A program made the translations under genes and the position numbers. From Deroplatys truncata (lineage: Eukaryota > Arthropoda > Insecta > Mantodea > Mantidae), in contig CM060978.1 in NCBI GenBank assembly GCA_030765065.1, positions 112,635,692 through 112,699,691 of the forward strand: a stretch of 64,000 nucleotides of DNA, given 5' to 3'. Positions 10,798-23,420 of this stretch are shown one piece after another. Every line of letters begins with the position of its first letter. The first letter of the stretch is position 1. Under the pieces are notes generated by a model. It had not been told where the DNA came from. It worked only from the letters and a program-made list of their open reading frames with translations, and did not search any database.

Positions 10798-11110
10798 TAG
10801 AAGAATTGGTCATAGTTTCTCACCACGAGATCTCTTTCTTCCAAAACCGTAATATACTGGACCGAAAAAATTATTAAGTTTTGTTTTACTCATGAATGTA
10901 ACTGCAAAATAATAAAATATTTTAAAGATATACCTACATAGAGTGCTTTTATTTATATTATTCTGCATACGCGATTATTAAAATTCGAAAAATTAGTATT
11001 CGCAGTTATGGCCATTCGGAGCATTGGCTTCTGGGAAATGGACATTCGGGTTTATTTTCGGGAATCAACAGCGCCATCAATCCAGCACTATTGCTGAATG
11101 TCCCGAGTGG

Positions 11111-13380
11111 TAAATATTTGAAGCGCCTGCCTTTCTTCGTAGGAAAATTGAATGCGAAATGATAATGAAGAAATGCAATACATGTTACAGAACATTATGA
11201 AGTAGGAGCTTTTTTTTCCACTCCAATGAATTCTCCACACTTCCAAATATAAAAATGTGTTGCTTGTTTTGCGCTCAGATGAGAAATGTCAATTATACGT
11301 AAATCTAGCCATTAGCATCTAGACTTTGGAGTTCAATTGCAAATAGCTTCCTTTAGGGTGATGTGAAGAATAATCATATGATTCAGTATTGTGAAACATC
11401 AAGCCCAAAAATGCACTTTACTGCCTAAAGTGCGCTGAAATGGTGACTGACGCCTATTTAAGCCTTTCTCCCCCTTTTTTTCTTCTTAAAACAATCATTG
11501 TGCCTACAGTGTCCGCAAATGAAGTTGATGTCTATTTTAAAACCGCTCTATCTAGAGCTGCCTCAGATAAGTAATTCTTGAACATTATTATATACTCGTA
11601 TTCTTTAAATTTGAAGTGTTGTGACGAGTAGAAGCTAAGTGGATTCACTCAACAATGAAACACGACCTACAGTGGCTGGCCGCCAACAATTTCACTGGTC
11701 TCCGTTTTGTGGTTCGGTGTTCATCTTCTGCATTTTCTTCGTTTATATGTACTTCATAGTAATGGGAAGTGAAACAACGCAAAAATATGAGTTTTTGAAA
11801 GCTTCTTTAATTTGTTCCCGCCTGGTGTACTATGTACGTATTATTGCAACAAAAAAGTACGATTAAACACTTTCTTCCCTATAATAGCGATAACTAATTT
11901 TTGAAAGTGTTAAGATACATGAAATTGGATAGGGTCGCCATAACCCTGGAAGCAAAAATACGAACAACTATTCGCGGAAACATAGAATGAGAAGATTAAG
12001 TAGACTCAAGTATTCGAGACGGAAATGTTATTAAATGTTTATTAATAAATCGATATGAAAAATATGTGATCATATTACTAAAATACTGCAAACTTGAAGA
12101 GGCTGCACGAGGGATGGGGTGTGTGTATTTATCTGTGACGTCACTGCGTAAAGCCCAGTAACAGTTGAACCCAACTTCCTTTCGTCCTGGTTTTAATGTT
12201 TAAACATTCCTATGCCTGATTATAACATTCCAAAAACGCGTTAATGTTTTCTCCGAATTTGAAAGGTCGTTGTTTGGTTAATATTATAACGTTTAGGTAC
12301 GTGGAGTAACACTTCAGAAGAATTGAACCGAAAAGATAGGTACTAGCTATATTTAAGTTTGCACCTATAATATCACTGTCAGTTTTAATGCCTTTTCAGG
12401 TTTTAAAATGGTTTTAACAGAGACAAGGCTGATCAGTGTGGAGAACTTTACAGTAAATCTTGGTAATATTCCGGTTATTAATTAGGATTGACAAGTTATG
12501 TTTAAGGTCATACTGAAATGTGGAAACACTTTGCTGTACAATTAAAATAGCGTCAAATTTAATTCCAATGTAATAATTTTGTGACCTATTTTAAGCGCCT
12601 AATGCGCCATTTTTTCATGTAAAAAATCCAGAGGTTTAGTCATGACATGAATAATCAATACTTAGCCAAAACAAACTGCAATTTGAAATCAAGCAAATTC
12701 GCCTCTGGTGTTAACTTTCAAAGCAGGATCTGGGATATACGGATTTAACATCTAACATTAGAAATAATGCAACATATAGGACATAAGATACTAAAATACC
12801 TATAAATAATAACTAATTATGTAACACTTTCTAACAGTACCTGTTGCCAACAAATGCTCTTAAAACATCTTGACTAGGACCCCTGATGAGTTAGAATTTA
12901 GTAAGTGAAGAAGAGTGTCTGTCATAACTTACAAGAGTTTTGACCTGTGATTAACAACATTATGTAACTAGACAGTTTCATTCACAGACTTCACATGCAT
13001 AAGAGGAAAGCGCAACTTGTTTGCTTACTTGCAAAAGTGATGTAACAAAAATGAAGTGGTGTTTGGTAGTTTCACTCCCTGCCCTATGTTCCTAAGTTAA
13101 CAATTGCTGAGGACGTGAAAGTAACATTTCAACATGACTATGGAAAACCTGTAAACGTGGCTCAACTAACAGAATGTGCATTATATTATGAACGCAATAA
13201 AGTTAAATGCTTAGCTGGTCCTTCTTTTACACTGCAGTTTTGTAGAATCAAAGTCAACAGAACAAGACTTTTTAGAACAACTACTTGGAAATAGATAGGT
13301 ATTTTTCTCAACCGGTTTTGTGTTTAGACGAATGAATTATGGACAGCTTTTGGTAATAATGTGATACATTTCCTAAAGCC
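11111..13380. other. Gene-free AT-rich interval
   Basis: About 2.3 kb without a recognisable transposon end or coding signature. The longest frames (about 75 codons near 11640) have no motif. Part of it may be unique host intergenic or intronic DNA. Confidence 0.45.
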
Positions 13381-13384
13381 GGTT

Positions 13385-13520
13385 TCTATAAAGTTAACGT
13401 AACGTGACTTAACGCGACGTAAAGTTTAACCCGTTGTATTAAATGGAGCTATTTAGGGCTGACTTAACGTGATTTAACTTAACACTTAACGTGATTTAAC
13501 GTAAGATGTCATATAGCAAT
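13385..13520. repeat. Short array of TTAACGTGA-type repeats
   Basis: AACGTGACTTAACG, TTAACGTGATTTAAC and TTAACACTTAACGTGATTTAAC follow one another. Related words reappear near 13590 and 13645. It could be the end of an unidentified MITE. No clean inverted end was found. Confidence 0.4.
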
Positions 13521-13884
13521 TAGAACAATCCGCGTGAAGCAGTAAAATGAAGTAATAAAAGAACTACCAAACAAGAGTCAATCCCGTTACGTTAAGTGCA
13601 TCCTAATTAAACCTTAGTTTAGAAGCATTTCTTAACTTCATTATGTCCCGTCACGTTTATTAAAGTCATCCGGGCATAAACACTGCATTAAACACAAATG
13701 TTTAATTGCGGAATTTGTTACAAATATAATTTACAAGTATTTCAAATTAGAGATTTATTGTTTAAAACCATATAACCGGATACTCCAATCAGATGCTACA
13801 AGAATGTGCATTGCCCTGAGTGCTAAATCACAGGATGTTTCACTCGGTTTGGTTCCTGATTTTCGCTTAAATAATATTAATTTT

Positions 13885-13960
13885 TTGGTCCTGTAGCGCA
13901 ATCAGTAAAGGAACTGCCTGCTATACGAGGGGTATCCAGTTCGATTCCTTCTGTCTCGAG
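13885..13960 (+). mobile_element. tRNA-like SINE head, degenerate
   Basis: GGTCCTGTAGCGCAATCAGT resembles a tRNA acceptor/D-arm with an A box. CAGTTCGATTCC about 45 bases later matches the B box. The 3' acceptor half does not pair well with the 5' side, so this is a retroposed head and not a tRNA gene. Confidence 0.45.
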
Positions 13961-14574
13961 ATATTTTTCTTTCCATAGGAAGGCTTCTCGGTATGCCTCT
14001 AGTCTGGTATATGCTTGAATGAGTGTACAATAATTGGTTATTATAATGATTTTAAATTTCAGAACCACATCTCTGATACTTGTCTTTCGCATCTGTAGCT
14101 CAATAACTCGATAGCTTAATTAAATCTGATTGGCAGGAAGATCTCACAAGACACTACGGACAGCACCCGCACCTACCATGCTTGCGCGCGCATGTCTGCA
14201 CAAGCAGACGGTACACAGCCCCTGCACATTCGCAGTGTGATGACTGGTGATCAGGCAGAGGGGTTTTAGTAAGTCAACCATCATGTTAAAAACGCGCCGA
14301 GAGTTAGTGGCGAGAAGAGATGGAAGCGCTTGTAACTTTGTAGTGTTCTTCGTAAACAAATATGATGTACAGTTTGAAAGCAGTACACCCAACTTCGATA
14401 ACAGTAGATCAGAATTATGAAATATAGAAGGATGGAGAAAAAACAACAAAGCAATGTATGTTTAGTTATTGATAGTGTGCAATAAAGGTGCCTCATGATT
14501 TAATTAAAGCCATTAATATACAGAAATCTCAGTTAGATTACCTTTTCTTTTACATCGAAATCGGTAAAGCTTTT
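13961..14574. other. Gene-free interval
   Basis: AT-rich DNA with no recognised element. The frames here are under 105 codons and lack motifs. Confidence 0.45.
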
Positions 14575-14702
14575 ACTTTCTCTACTACGTATAGTAAGTA
14601 GGGGAAGTATTGTATTCCACCCAAAAATTCGATACCGAGATTTCATCGGAAATATATGTTTTGAGGACCGCTGAATCCAAAAAAAGCATTTTTGGAAACA
14701 TG

Positions 14703-14752
<50 letters not shown>

Positions 14753-15443
14753 CAGCATAACCAGAAACGAACAGTCGGATAAACACCAAACTTCGTATTT
14801 AGGTTCAGTATCTTCCAGAGATGCGACACGAAGGTTTACAAGAAAATCCACCCACACCAGATTACCCTTTACATGAAACATTTTTCGAAAATTTTAATTT
14901 TCTCAAAAATGGCTCTAACGATTTTGATTAAAATATCGTATATTTAAGCTACTTTCATGACAAATAAAATGTATATCTTGAATTTTCTGGGAATGTCTCC
15001 AAAAGTATTCTTCATTGAGAACGACTTTTGCATAACTGGTAAACCATAAGAGATAGACAAAATTTTACTGCACAAAAAACGTAGATCGCGTTAAAATACA
15101 CAATTTATGTCATATACATTTTTTGTTGAGTGAACCATTTTCGAGATATTGCTTGTTATTCCCTTAAATATTCCAATACTTATACTTTTTCTCAAATGGG
15201 AATTCTTTTTTTTTTTTTCTGGTAATACAAAGAGAATGGAATACTCAACATAGCAACCAGCTCTTAAAATATTTGACTATCGCTTAAAGCCTACCAATTC
15301 CCCTTGCATCTACAAGAAAATTAGCAATAAGATTGACATCTCGATATCTCGATTAACATGAAGCATATGGGGAATAAGCGTTTGTAAAAATAGTTTGTAC
15401 AAGAGTAGGGAAAGTCTTGTGAGTGTAATACATCAGATTTTTT
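14575..15443 (+). mobile_element. Family A element, copy 2
   Basis: A full-length copy, from ACTTTCTCTACTACGTATAG to GAGTAGGGAAAGTCTTGTGA and CATCAGATTTTTT. It carries a long (GT)n tract at 14707-14750 at the position where every copy has a microsatellite. It has a single tail module. The 12-bp inverted ends are intact at the left and have one change at the right. Confidence 0.85.
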
Positions 15444-15539
15444 AAAGCAATATCCGTTCTTATTAGTATGACGCGATTCTCGAAAAACTCTGATCCATAG
15501 TTTGGAGCTGAGGAGGTTGAAAGTCCCTTTCCTAATTGT

Positions 15540-15735
15540 TACCGAACGGGATGCCTCAGGTGGTTACATCTGTGGCCCGCATTCGGGAGATCCCGGAATC
15601 GATCCCCATGACCAGCCACTCTAACCCATGAGTTTTTCTTGGTTTCCCGGATCGCCAGGCGAATCCTGGGATGGTTCATCTTCTACCACGACTCTCCTTC
15701 CTCTCATTTCCTGTACCCATCATCTTTTTGTCATC
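15540..15735 (+). mobile_element. SINE-3 with TTCTACCACGA core, copy 1
   Basis: A tRNA-like B box (GGAATCGATCCCC) is followed by a core with GGTTTCCCGGATCGCCAGGC and CTGGGATGGTTCATCTTC. The same core recurs on the minus strand at 57365-57530 and, shortened, at 23755-23875. A GC-rich stretch of unknown nature (15740-16110) follows. Confidence 0.6.
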
Positions 15736-15739
15736 TGTT

Positions 15740-16110
15740 TCAGGGTTGTAGGACCAGTCGACGGTGTTCGGCGGATTGCGACTGGGTGCGCTCTGTAAAA
15801 GTTTCTTCCCTGGCGTCGCTGTGGTACCGCTTAGTTTGGTCTCTCCTCAGTGTGGGACTCCACTCCGGGGACCCTGGAGGTTGGTGGCTTGTGGGAGGGA
15901 CTGTGCGGCGTCGGATGCGTTATATCTGGAAACGTTAGGAACCCCCGTCAATGCTTGCACCCGTCGAAATCCTGATCTGGTCGCCCTTCGGTCTCTCCCC
16001 TCATCCCTCCTTCCCAGGGGTCACGTTGGAAGCACAATGGGCCCACTGGCCTCGTGCGGTGCTCTGCCCCGGTTCCGGGAGTCCCTCTGTGATAGTACTC
16101 CTCATTGTTC
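15740..16110. other. GC-rich segment of unknown origin
   Basis: It is much richer in GC than its surroundings and holds overlapping frames of up to 127 codons on the plus strand. None starts with ATG or shows a domain. It directly follows the SINE-3 core, so it may be the 3' body of that element or a captured sequence. Confidence 0.35.
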
Positions 16111-17791
16111 TTTTCTCACAATTTCACATTCCACTGTGTTTCATTGAATTATAGCTTGTTTAATATGTTTTAAACGTCCTTTAGGTTCTAAGTTACATCT
16201 GATGGTTTGTGCTGAAGTGTTCCATGCCAAATTCCGCTACAAAGGATGCTTATTGTGATTATGTATGAACTTTTTTATTTTAGACATATTGCACAGTTCT
16301 CCACTGGTCTGTATATGTATGCATTGAATAAATGAAACATTCGCAACGAAACCATCTGTTGGGTTGGGGAGGAGAGTGTCCGTCGCAATATTTAACGTCA
16401 CCTACACTCCGTGCGGTAACACGATTGCTCTGTTGACTCACTAAAACCTCTCAGCCTGGTGATGATAGAGGCCTCCTGCACATGTTTACACGTGTTCTTA
16501 GGTGCATATCATCAATAACAAAATCTACTTTTATTTTACCCAGAAAGTTTGTTAATACACATATTAAATTAAAACTTAATAAAACGCTACGTCCAACAAT
16601 GCCTACTTATATTTGAGCCAGAAGGTTTGTTAAACTGTGAAATTAGAGCTTAAAGAAGACGCTATTTCTTGAATTAGAACTATCAATGTGATATGAAAAC
16701 TAGGATTAGCGTGATTTTTTAAAAATGAATTTCCACCAACATATACATGAAATATTTTTTAAAACAAATAGTTCACGAAAGTGGTAAGTTTTTAATGTGA
16801 AAAAATAAAAACTAAATGCACACGGACCTGCGATGCGGTAAAATTATATATATAGTATACACACACACGCACACACACACATTCTTCTTGTTCATTTTAT
16901 AGCACCTTTAACTGTTGTGGTCCTATTGGGTTTTGACTGAAGCATGTCATGGTGTTTCTACTCTTTGAAATTTTAGGGTTTTTTTTAAACTTATTTTCAC
17001 CCGCAGGTTCACTCTCATTACCACGCTTCCAAACTCTATGATGGGTAGGCAATAATCCTAATTAAAGACGAATCCCCACTCCCGCCGGGAATCGAACCCG
17101 GAACAATAAAGTTGTTGCCCTTTATTGTTATATTGCGCGCAACGGACTCTACACGATCAGGTCTTACTTTTGGAAACAGCTATAGAAATAATCGAATGAA
17201 CACATTAGTGCGAAGTTTGTGGATCGTTATTTCGGGACTGCATAACTGGGCCAATAGTTAAGATTTTGGAGCACTTCAGTTCTCGGATACGTCTCAAAAT
17301 ATTATGCTATATTTTTTCCTACATTTACTCCTAAGTGTTATCGAGAACCAAAGCACGCTTGACCCTTATTTTAAAAAGCCGTTTTTCACAAGATTACAAA
17401 TTTCGTATTATTTGGGTATTTTCGTACCTTCATCAGAATTCATTACTAGAAACCTGATATAAACGAGAATTTGTTTAGTGGAACATGGCATAACTCTGTA
17501 TCAACCTATATTGGCACCTCCAAGATCATCGATGAATTGGATGTTTTATTACTCTCCGTGTACCAATAATTTGAACAGTTTATTTTCATTTGCCAAAATT
17601 CTAGCCATTCGTGTTGCTCTAAACTATACCCTGTCTCATCAGTTTGGCCATATTTCAGAGTTATCCGACATCATTAATGTTCTGTAAGGGCTGTAACACT
17701 CCGAAAGAGGCCAATACGAGCGCGCGCACGTAACATACACACACAAACACACACACACACACACACACGCGCGCACATACACATATACACA
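16111..17791. other. Gene-free interval with (AC)n tracts and a SINE fragment
   Basis: (AC)n tracts lie near 16859-16880 and 17735-17775. The word GGGAATCGAACCCGG at 17087-17102 is a reverse B box of a tRNA-derived SINE on the minus strand. Its body is not recognised further. No coding region is seen. Confidence 0.45.
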
Positions 17792-18289
17792 GGGCTATTC
17801 CATTTCAAATCGGACAAAAAATAAGAAAATTAACCTCGATTTTTTTAAAATAATTAATTTCTACATGTGTAAATTACTGTAAAAGAAAACAATTTTTATA
17901 AGATTATCTTTTAAAAGTTTATAGCTTTCGAGTTAAAATTGGGTAAAACTTGCGTCATTTTCCAAATGAGACAATTTCTGTGGCCTGTAACTGAAGAAAC
18001 CTATATCGGATATCAGTGAACCAGGAATTGATTTTAAAGCTGCATGTCTGTTGTTGATGGTAGTATATACCACTAACATAATAATTATATAATTTTAAAC
18101 CTTCTTTTCTTACATGTATTTAATATGAACACATTTTTCATAAAGATTCAGCTTATATAGGCTTGAACCTCTTTTTATTGCACATTGATTTCAATTTTCA
18201 GTTTTATGGAGCCCCTTATATGAAATGTGGAAAAATAATGAAATAATAAATAATTAAGCTCACACTGTACACATAACAGTTACGCCATT

Positions 18290-19340
18290 GCCTGGCCTCT
18301 TTCCATGAGATGTTGCAAAAAAGTTTCCATTATGCCTTTATTGCAAAATGTTCTAGATGACTGCATAAATTTGAAAATTTTTCCGATTTTTATATGGGAT
18401 GAAGCCCCATTAGTAAAGTAAATTATTTTAGTCAGATTTTGAAATTTATCTTTGAGTGAGCTTTATTAACTATCTCTGAAACTAGTGACTGCGATTGTAT
18501 GGCATTCTAAACAATCGGAAATTGCAACGAATAACATACAACTGACAGAACCATCATTGTAGTAGGTAACCAAAGGATGTAACGTGGCCTAGTTGTTGTT
18601 CCAGTGAAACCTGGAAACCTCATCTTGGATGACAAATGAGTAACTTTTCGAAGAATCCCTTAAAACGACAATTTCTGTTGGCTTCAAGCTGTTTTTTGTT
18701 TCTTGGTAGTACACGTCTTGCTGTGCTGCTATAAAATGGAGTTATTTTTCAATACGGTCAACTTCTCCAATAAGACATCAATAAATTCATCTGTAGGTTT
18801 CTCCAAGGTGTTCTTTCAGCCGTAATTCACTGCTTTACATTATTGTATCCACCAAAGCAGATTCAACATGTTCTTTCAGTCCTGAAGGGCGCAGGCACAC
18901 TTTACTTTTATTAAAACAGCAGGATGGTTGAGGTGAATTACAAATGATTCTTGAAATGCAGTGGTGTTATGTTTTTAAGGGAAGTTCTTCCTGATGGATT
19001 AAAAGTGCTAGTTTCGCGCCATCCATCATAAATTTAGCCTTGTGATGGACCATACACACCCAGACTGTGTGGATGCCACCAGATCCCGCTAAAACGCAAT
19101 GTTCAGGCCGAAGTTATGCGAATTTTGAGAAACCTATCTTAGTGGTAGGATATCTGTCCTTGAAATAACGCTAACGTTCCTCTAGATTGCACAGAATTAG
19201 TTTCTTCCACAGTTCAATTTTCCCATGCTTCCTGTCACGCAAACTTTTTTCCACGCATTTGTCGGCTAATTTCTTCCGACTTGTAAAATTCAGTGACTAA
19301 GTTTATAGTTTCTTCCGGAAGGGGATGGCCGTCATTCTTT
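18290..19340 (-). pseudogene. Decayed ORF of a transposon-associated invertebrate family
   Basis: On the minus strand, almost one frame reads through several stops: ETINLVTEFYKSEEISRQM, then KIGFSKFA, LRPEHCVLAGSGGIHTVWVC, then VIQDEVSRFHWNNN, ISDCLECHTIAVTSF, IYFTNGASSHIK and SHGKRPGNG. I recall this block order from uncharacterised proteins of insects and cnidarians. It has a DDE-like spacing of acidic blocks (QDE, an F-S-D-G-A-type block here TNGA, HGK). At least six in-frame stops and changes at presumed catalytic positions make it dead. I do not assign a biochemical function. Confidence 0.6.
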
Positions 19341-20875
19341 CTTAAGTTGAATAATTAAGATTAAAGTCATGTACTCGTTGCAATGTTAAGTGCATTCAGA
19401 GAGCATTTCATCAACTACTCCAAGTAAATCAGTCCATTGTGTTATCAGATGGCAATGTCTCTCATATCCTTTATATAACATTTTAAAATAGCACCCTGTC
19501 TTGAGGCACGGGTTTAGAATGGCTCATTTAGGCTTTCCGCTTTCAAAAAATGCTTTATATTTGTCGTGTTACTCGTTTTATTGATCTTAGAAATCTGATT
19601 TACTGTGCTTGGATTCTAACTTTGTATTTTCAGTGAGTATCCAGATTTCCTTAGGTGTACACATTATTAATCCTTTTGATGTCAAATCTGTTGCCACATG
19701 TGACGGTTGTACGTCACTTACTATACTCCACGTATCTTCGCTGTAATGAAATCAGAGTAAGCAGCCCTCTGTTAAGTCGCTTCACTAGTAGCAGAGTGAA
19801 CTAGGGAGTAGAGTTGTATATCCCTGCTTATGTATTAAGATGTTGGCTACAATGCGACGAGAGCAAGTTTCTCTGAACCCGCTAAGCTTGGTCGCAGCAC
19901 CTCACGGTCCAGTTTACACGGCGTGCTGTGATTGGCTCTTCCTCTTCCCTTCTCTTTAGCCAGCCTGAGCCAGCTTGCCAGCCAAAGTGAACAAAGAGTC
20001 TTGAAGAACTTCGACGAAGAAGGGGCTTTAACCAGCTGCTCGGCCAAGGGGTCGTTGTAAATTCTCGCATGGAAGAACTAGGACTTTGTGTTGAGCTAAG
20101 TGTCATACGATATGCATTTTGGTTGTAAATTGTATTTGGATTCGGGAACTGGAGGCAAGCCTCTCATTAGGGTTTGTAATATACGAATTTTCTAAATTCA
20201 CGCATGTCTTAGTATTTGCACTTTCTTTCTTTCTCTTTCTATCTCGGCTGAGTTCATGTAAAACCAGGGCTTGGAGCATATTGGTATAAAGAATTAAGAA
20301 AGGCTGAGTGTAGCAGTGGATGTATCTTAAAAGCTTTCTAAAAGTGGATACTTTAAAATTTTGGAATGTGCTAGGCAGCCATTTTGTGGAATAGCTCCAA
20401 GTATTAGCTTTAGCTATGTGTGTTATGCCACAATCCTGAATGGCGTAATATTCCATGCTCGCTTATGTAAATGATTTGGTACATTTAAATTATCGTTCTA
20501 ATCTCAACTTTAATCAGTTTAATATTTAGCATCATGTTAGTATGGCTTCAAGAGTAGCAGCACCACAGAAATCATTACTCTTGGATGTATGCTGCCGCCC
20601 TAATTCCATCCACATTCAAACAAATTGTTAGTAAGTTTTGCAGCATCATTGTATGACATTACATTTGGGCGATTGCTGCCACCGTACCTTTCAACTTTAC
20701 CATTGTTCTACAAACAGAAATTTTAATCAGTGTAATTATTTTAAAGTTTTAGTGTATATATATTTATTTATTCCAATTAGATTATTAATTGTATTCATGC
20801 AATACGTTCCATAACCTGCAATCTCCTCATTCACCTTTCCATGGGGATCATTGTTTAGTAGTAATGCTTCCAGTA
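19341..20875. other. Internal part of the 4.9 kb element, no clear coding block
   Basis: No further recognisable protein block is seen. Frames of up to 117 codons on the minus strand lack motifs. Confidence 0.4.
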
Positions 20876-20879
20876 ATGA

Positions 20880-21105
20880 CTTAGTTCCCGAGGTCGCGGG
20901 TTCAAACCCGACAGAGGGCGATGGATGCTTTCGTGTGTAAAAATTCGTAGCATAGCTTCCTTCGGAGGGAAAGTAACGTCGGTGGTTCCGTGTCGTAGAT
21001 TTACGCACGTAAAAGAACCTCAAGCCTGATAAAGAGACTCTGAGCAAGATTTCCGGTCTTTTACGCCCAATATAGAGACGCTGAAGACAATAGCAGTTTA
21101 ATTTA
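20880..21105 (+). mobile_element. SINE-1, copy 2
   Basis: The B box GGGTTCAAACC at 20898-20908 is followed by the family body (ACGTAAAAGAACCTCAAGCC near 21006). The head upstream of the B box is degraded. It is inserted in the 4.9 kb element and is the only plus-strand copy of the five. Confidence 0.75.
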
Positions 21106-22721
21106 ATTTTTCCAGGAATAACTCCCTCTATTTGGGTTTATTATGATTCCAAACTACACCTTCCAACCTAAACAAAAGAGAAGGGCACCGTAGCACACTG
21201 CAATCATGTGTTTTGTTGGATTAAAAAGATTTTGAGTTTTTGCAATAGACCAATTTAGTGAAAGTAGTAGAGGATGTGAGTTTGAGTGTTTCTATCTCGC
21301 GCAGAAATGAATGCTTTTTCTTTCAGATTTTCTAAAATTTCTAGGTTGGTTCAGGTGCTTGTGATTCATGTCTGACTGTTGAAAAACTTTAGCTTTTAAC
21401 GAAGTTGTTATTTTTCTTGCTTTATTTTGTCCATATTGTTTTTACGAAAGTTTCTTCTTTTTAATCGGCGACTCATCAAGTAACGCAAGAGTTTTATTTA
21501 ATCCTGCTGCTATAGTTTCTTTTATTAGTTCAGTCGAACTATCCGAAGGATTGTTCTCATACTACTTTCACTACACTCTGCAGGTACATTATCACTAAAA
21601 CTAGAACTAGGCTGAAGATTTACTTGGATGTGTTATGTCGAGCAAGTAGCAGTACTACCACTATCAGTTCTTAATTTAATTCTACAGGTAGAACAAATGT
21701 TTACATTTCTTTTGTATCGGTCTGGGATCATACTTTTCCATCATTGGAGACGTTAACTTTCAGAGAGATTTAACATCTACTGTTTTGTGGTAGGGTAATT
21801 CCAAGGGATTGAAGCAGCGGTGATTTACAAGTCAAGCTTTTTCATCGTGAAAAGGCAAAGTATTGAATTGTATAAAGCAGTGTTGAGAGGAGAGGTCGTT
21901 TATTATATTATATTATTTATATTATACACCTCAACTCTTCATCTAATAACTTATTTTATAATTAAATGGAGCATTTTCTTACCTTAATGCAGTATATTTT
22001 CGTATGAAATGAACTAAAACCTATTATACGCTCAAAAATAACTTTATAGCTAAAATACAGTTCACGTGAATATATCACAATCACACCTGGCAAGAAAATG
22101 GCTGGCATAGATCAGGGGAACAAAAGGGAGGTTGTTTGTTTATTCACGTTCTTATCGTCTCACTTACAATCATCTCACAGCAAAATATGTAACAGCAGAC
22201 GATCGAAAACGTCCTCGTCATGACTCATGGGCGTTGCGTGATATGGTGCAGTGCGGCTAGCGAGTTTCACGCTGTTTCTATTTACACTTGATTTTTTCTA
22301 CAGCTTTCCATTGAAGACACCATAAAAATGTTAACCAATATTGTTTTGAAATTAAATGCCGAGCAGCATGGCATAATTTATATTCCATTTAAAATTGGGG
22401 TTTTCAGAAAAAAATGAAATATGATGGGAATTGCGTTAAATTTAAGTTCTAAAAATATTGAATAAATGCCACCACAAACTATAAAATGTTACCGTCATTC
22501 TGAATTTTATATGAGAACTTTACTTTGAATAGTTTCTGAGCTACGAGTCCCAAAATCGCATAATCTTATTAAATTGCGGTAACTTTGACCCTGAAAAAGT
22601 CCATCATAGCTGCGATTTTGCAAAAGATATTTACTTAACGTCTACTTTAGATGACAGAGAATTGAACCCACCCCCAAAAAATGCAAGGTTTCCTGATGTC
22701 TGAATTGAAATGGAACAGCCT

Positions 22722-23151
22722 ACACACATATACAACAGGCGTGCGCGATCCATGTTATTTGAAGTCATTAGTAGTAGGGAAGCAGATACATTATCTCTGA
22801 ATTAAAAGTCATATCGGAATTCTAGGTAATGAAACTAGATAAACCATCAAGGCGAAGACTCACAGAGGGAGACTTTCAAGGCATAAAGGACTTCACCTCA
22901 AGAATCTAAAGAAATAGATGAAAAATATTGAAAGACAACACAGTACACAAACCCCTAGTATTACACTACAATACAGATTGGCATACCGAGGAAACCCTGG
23001 CTTTCTGAATATCTTATCTTCCGTAGCGGAGGGGACTCGGCACCGATCAAGAGATATTGTACCTATGTCCCATGATGGGGTGTCCCCGAGAGGGAGGGAT
23101 GAGTGAGAGGAGACACAGGGTGACCGGAACCAAGAGTGACATAAACAATTA
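22722..23151. other. Gene-free interval
   Basis: No recognised element. A GC-rich stretch at 23030-23110 contains CCCCGAGAGGGAGGG. Confidence 0.4.
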
Positions 23152-23420
23152 AATTGAGTTTTATTTATGAACACTCTTTAACTGCTGTGGTCCTTAGCGT
23201 CTCATCTACATTGGGGTGAAAGTTCGGAAATTTTGCTTAGAAGCCTCTTTATCAGGCTTGGAGTTCTTTTACGTGCCGTAAATCTACGACACGGGACCAC
23301 CTGCTTCATTTCCCTTCCGATGGAAGCCATGCTAAGGAGTTCTACGCCCGAAAAAAATCCAATCCCTCCGCCGGGTTTGAACCCGCGGCTAGCTTGGTAA
23401 CCCTAGACTATGGAGAACGG
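23152..23420 (-). mobile_element. SINE-1, copy 3
   Basis: The reverse B box GGGTTTGAACCC is near 23375 and the tail-side word CTTTAACTGCTGTGG near 23176. The orientation and body match copy 1. The head has lost several bases around the A box. Confidence 0.8.

Larger units (their letters stand above)
8035..11110 (+). mobile_element. Decayed Mutator-like element (MULE), approximate limits
   Basis: The DNA at 8040-8180 and 10995-11060 shares inverted words of the kind CATTGGCTTC(T)GGG and GGGGAAATGG(A)CATTCGGG, consistent with long terminal inverted repeats. Between them lie a FLYWCH-type finger remnant (about 9535-9700) and MULE transposase remnants (about 10160-10800), all on the plus strand. 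Several frameshifts and stops separate the pieces, so it is inactive. The outer limits are estimates because the inverted repeats are strongly diverged. Confidence 0.55.
17792..22721 (-). mobile_element. 4.9 kb TIR element with a conserved invertebrate ORF
   Basis: The left end GGGCTATTCCATTTCAAATC and the right end, reverse-complemented, AGGCTGTTCCATTTCAATTC match at about 20 of 25 positions. The element lies between CA/TA-rich flanks that both contain ACACATATAC, a possible target duplication that is indistinguishable from microsatellite sequence. A decayed ORF runs on the minus strand between about 19340 and 18290. A SINE-1 copy is inserted at about 20880-21100. The superfamily is not assigned. 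Confidence 0.55.

Noticed and set aside
14533..14881. Frames of ~98 codons with runs of His-Thr or Val-Cys
   Set aside because: They are translations of the (GT)n tract inside family A copy 2.
15639..16154. Overlapping frames of up to 127 codons
   Set aside because: They have non-ATG starts, three overlapping frames in GC-rich DNA and no motif. They follow a SINE core.
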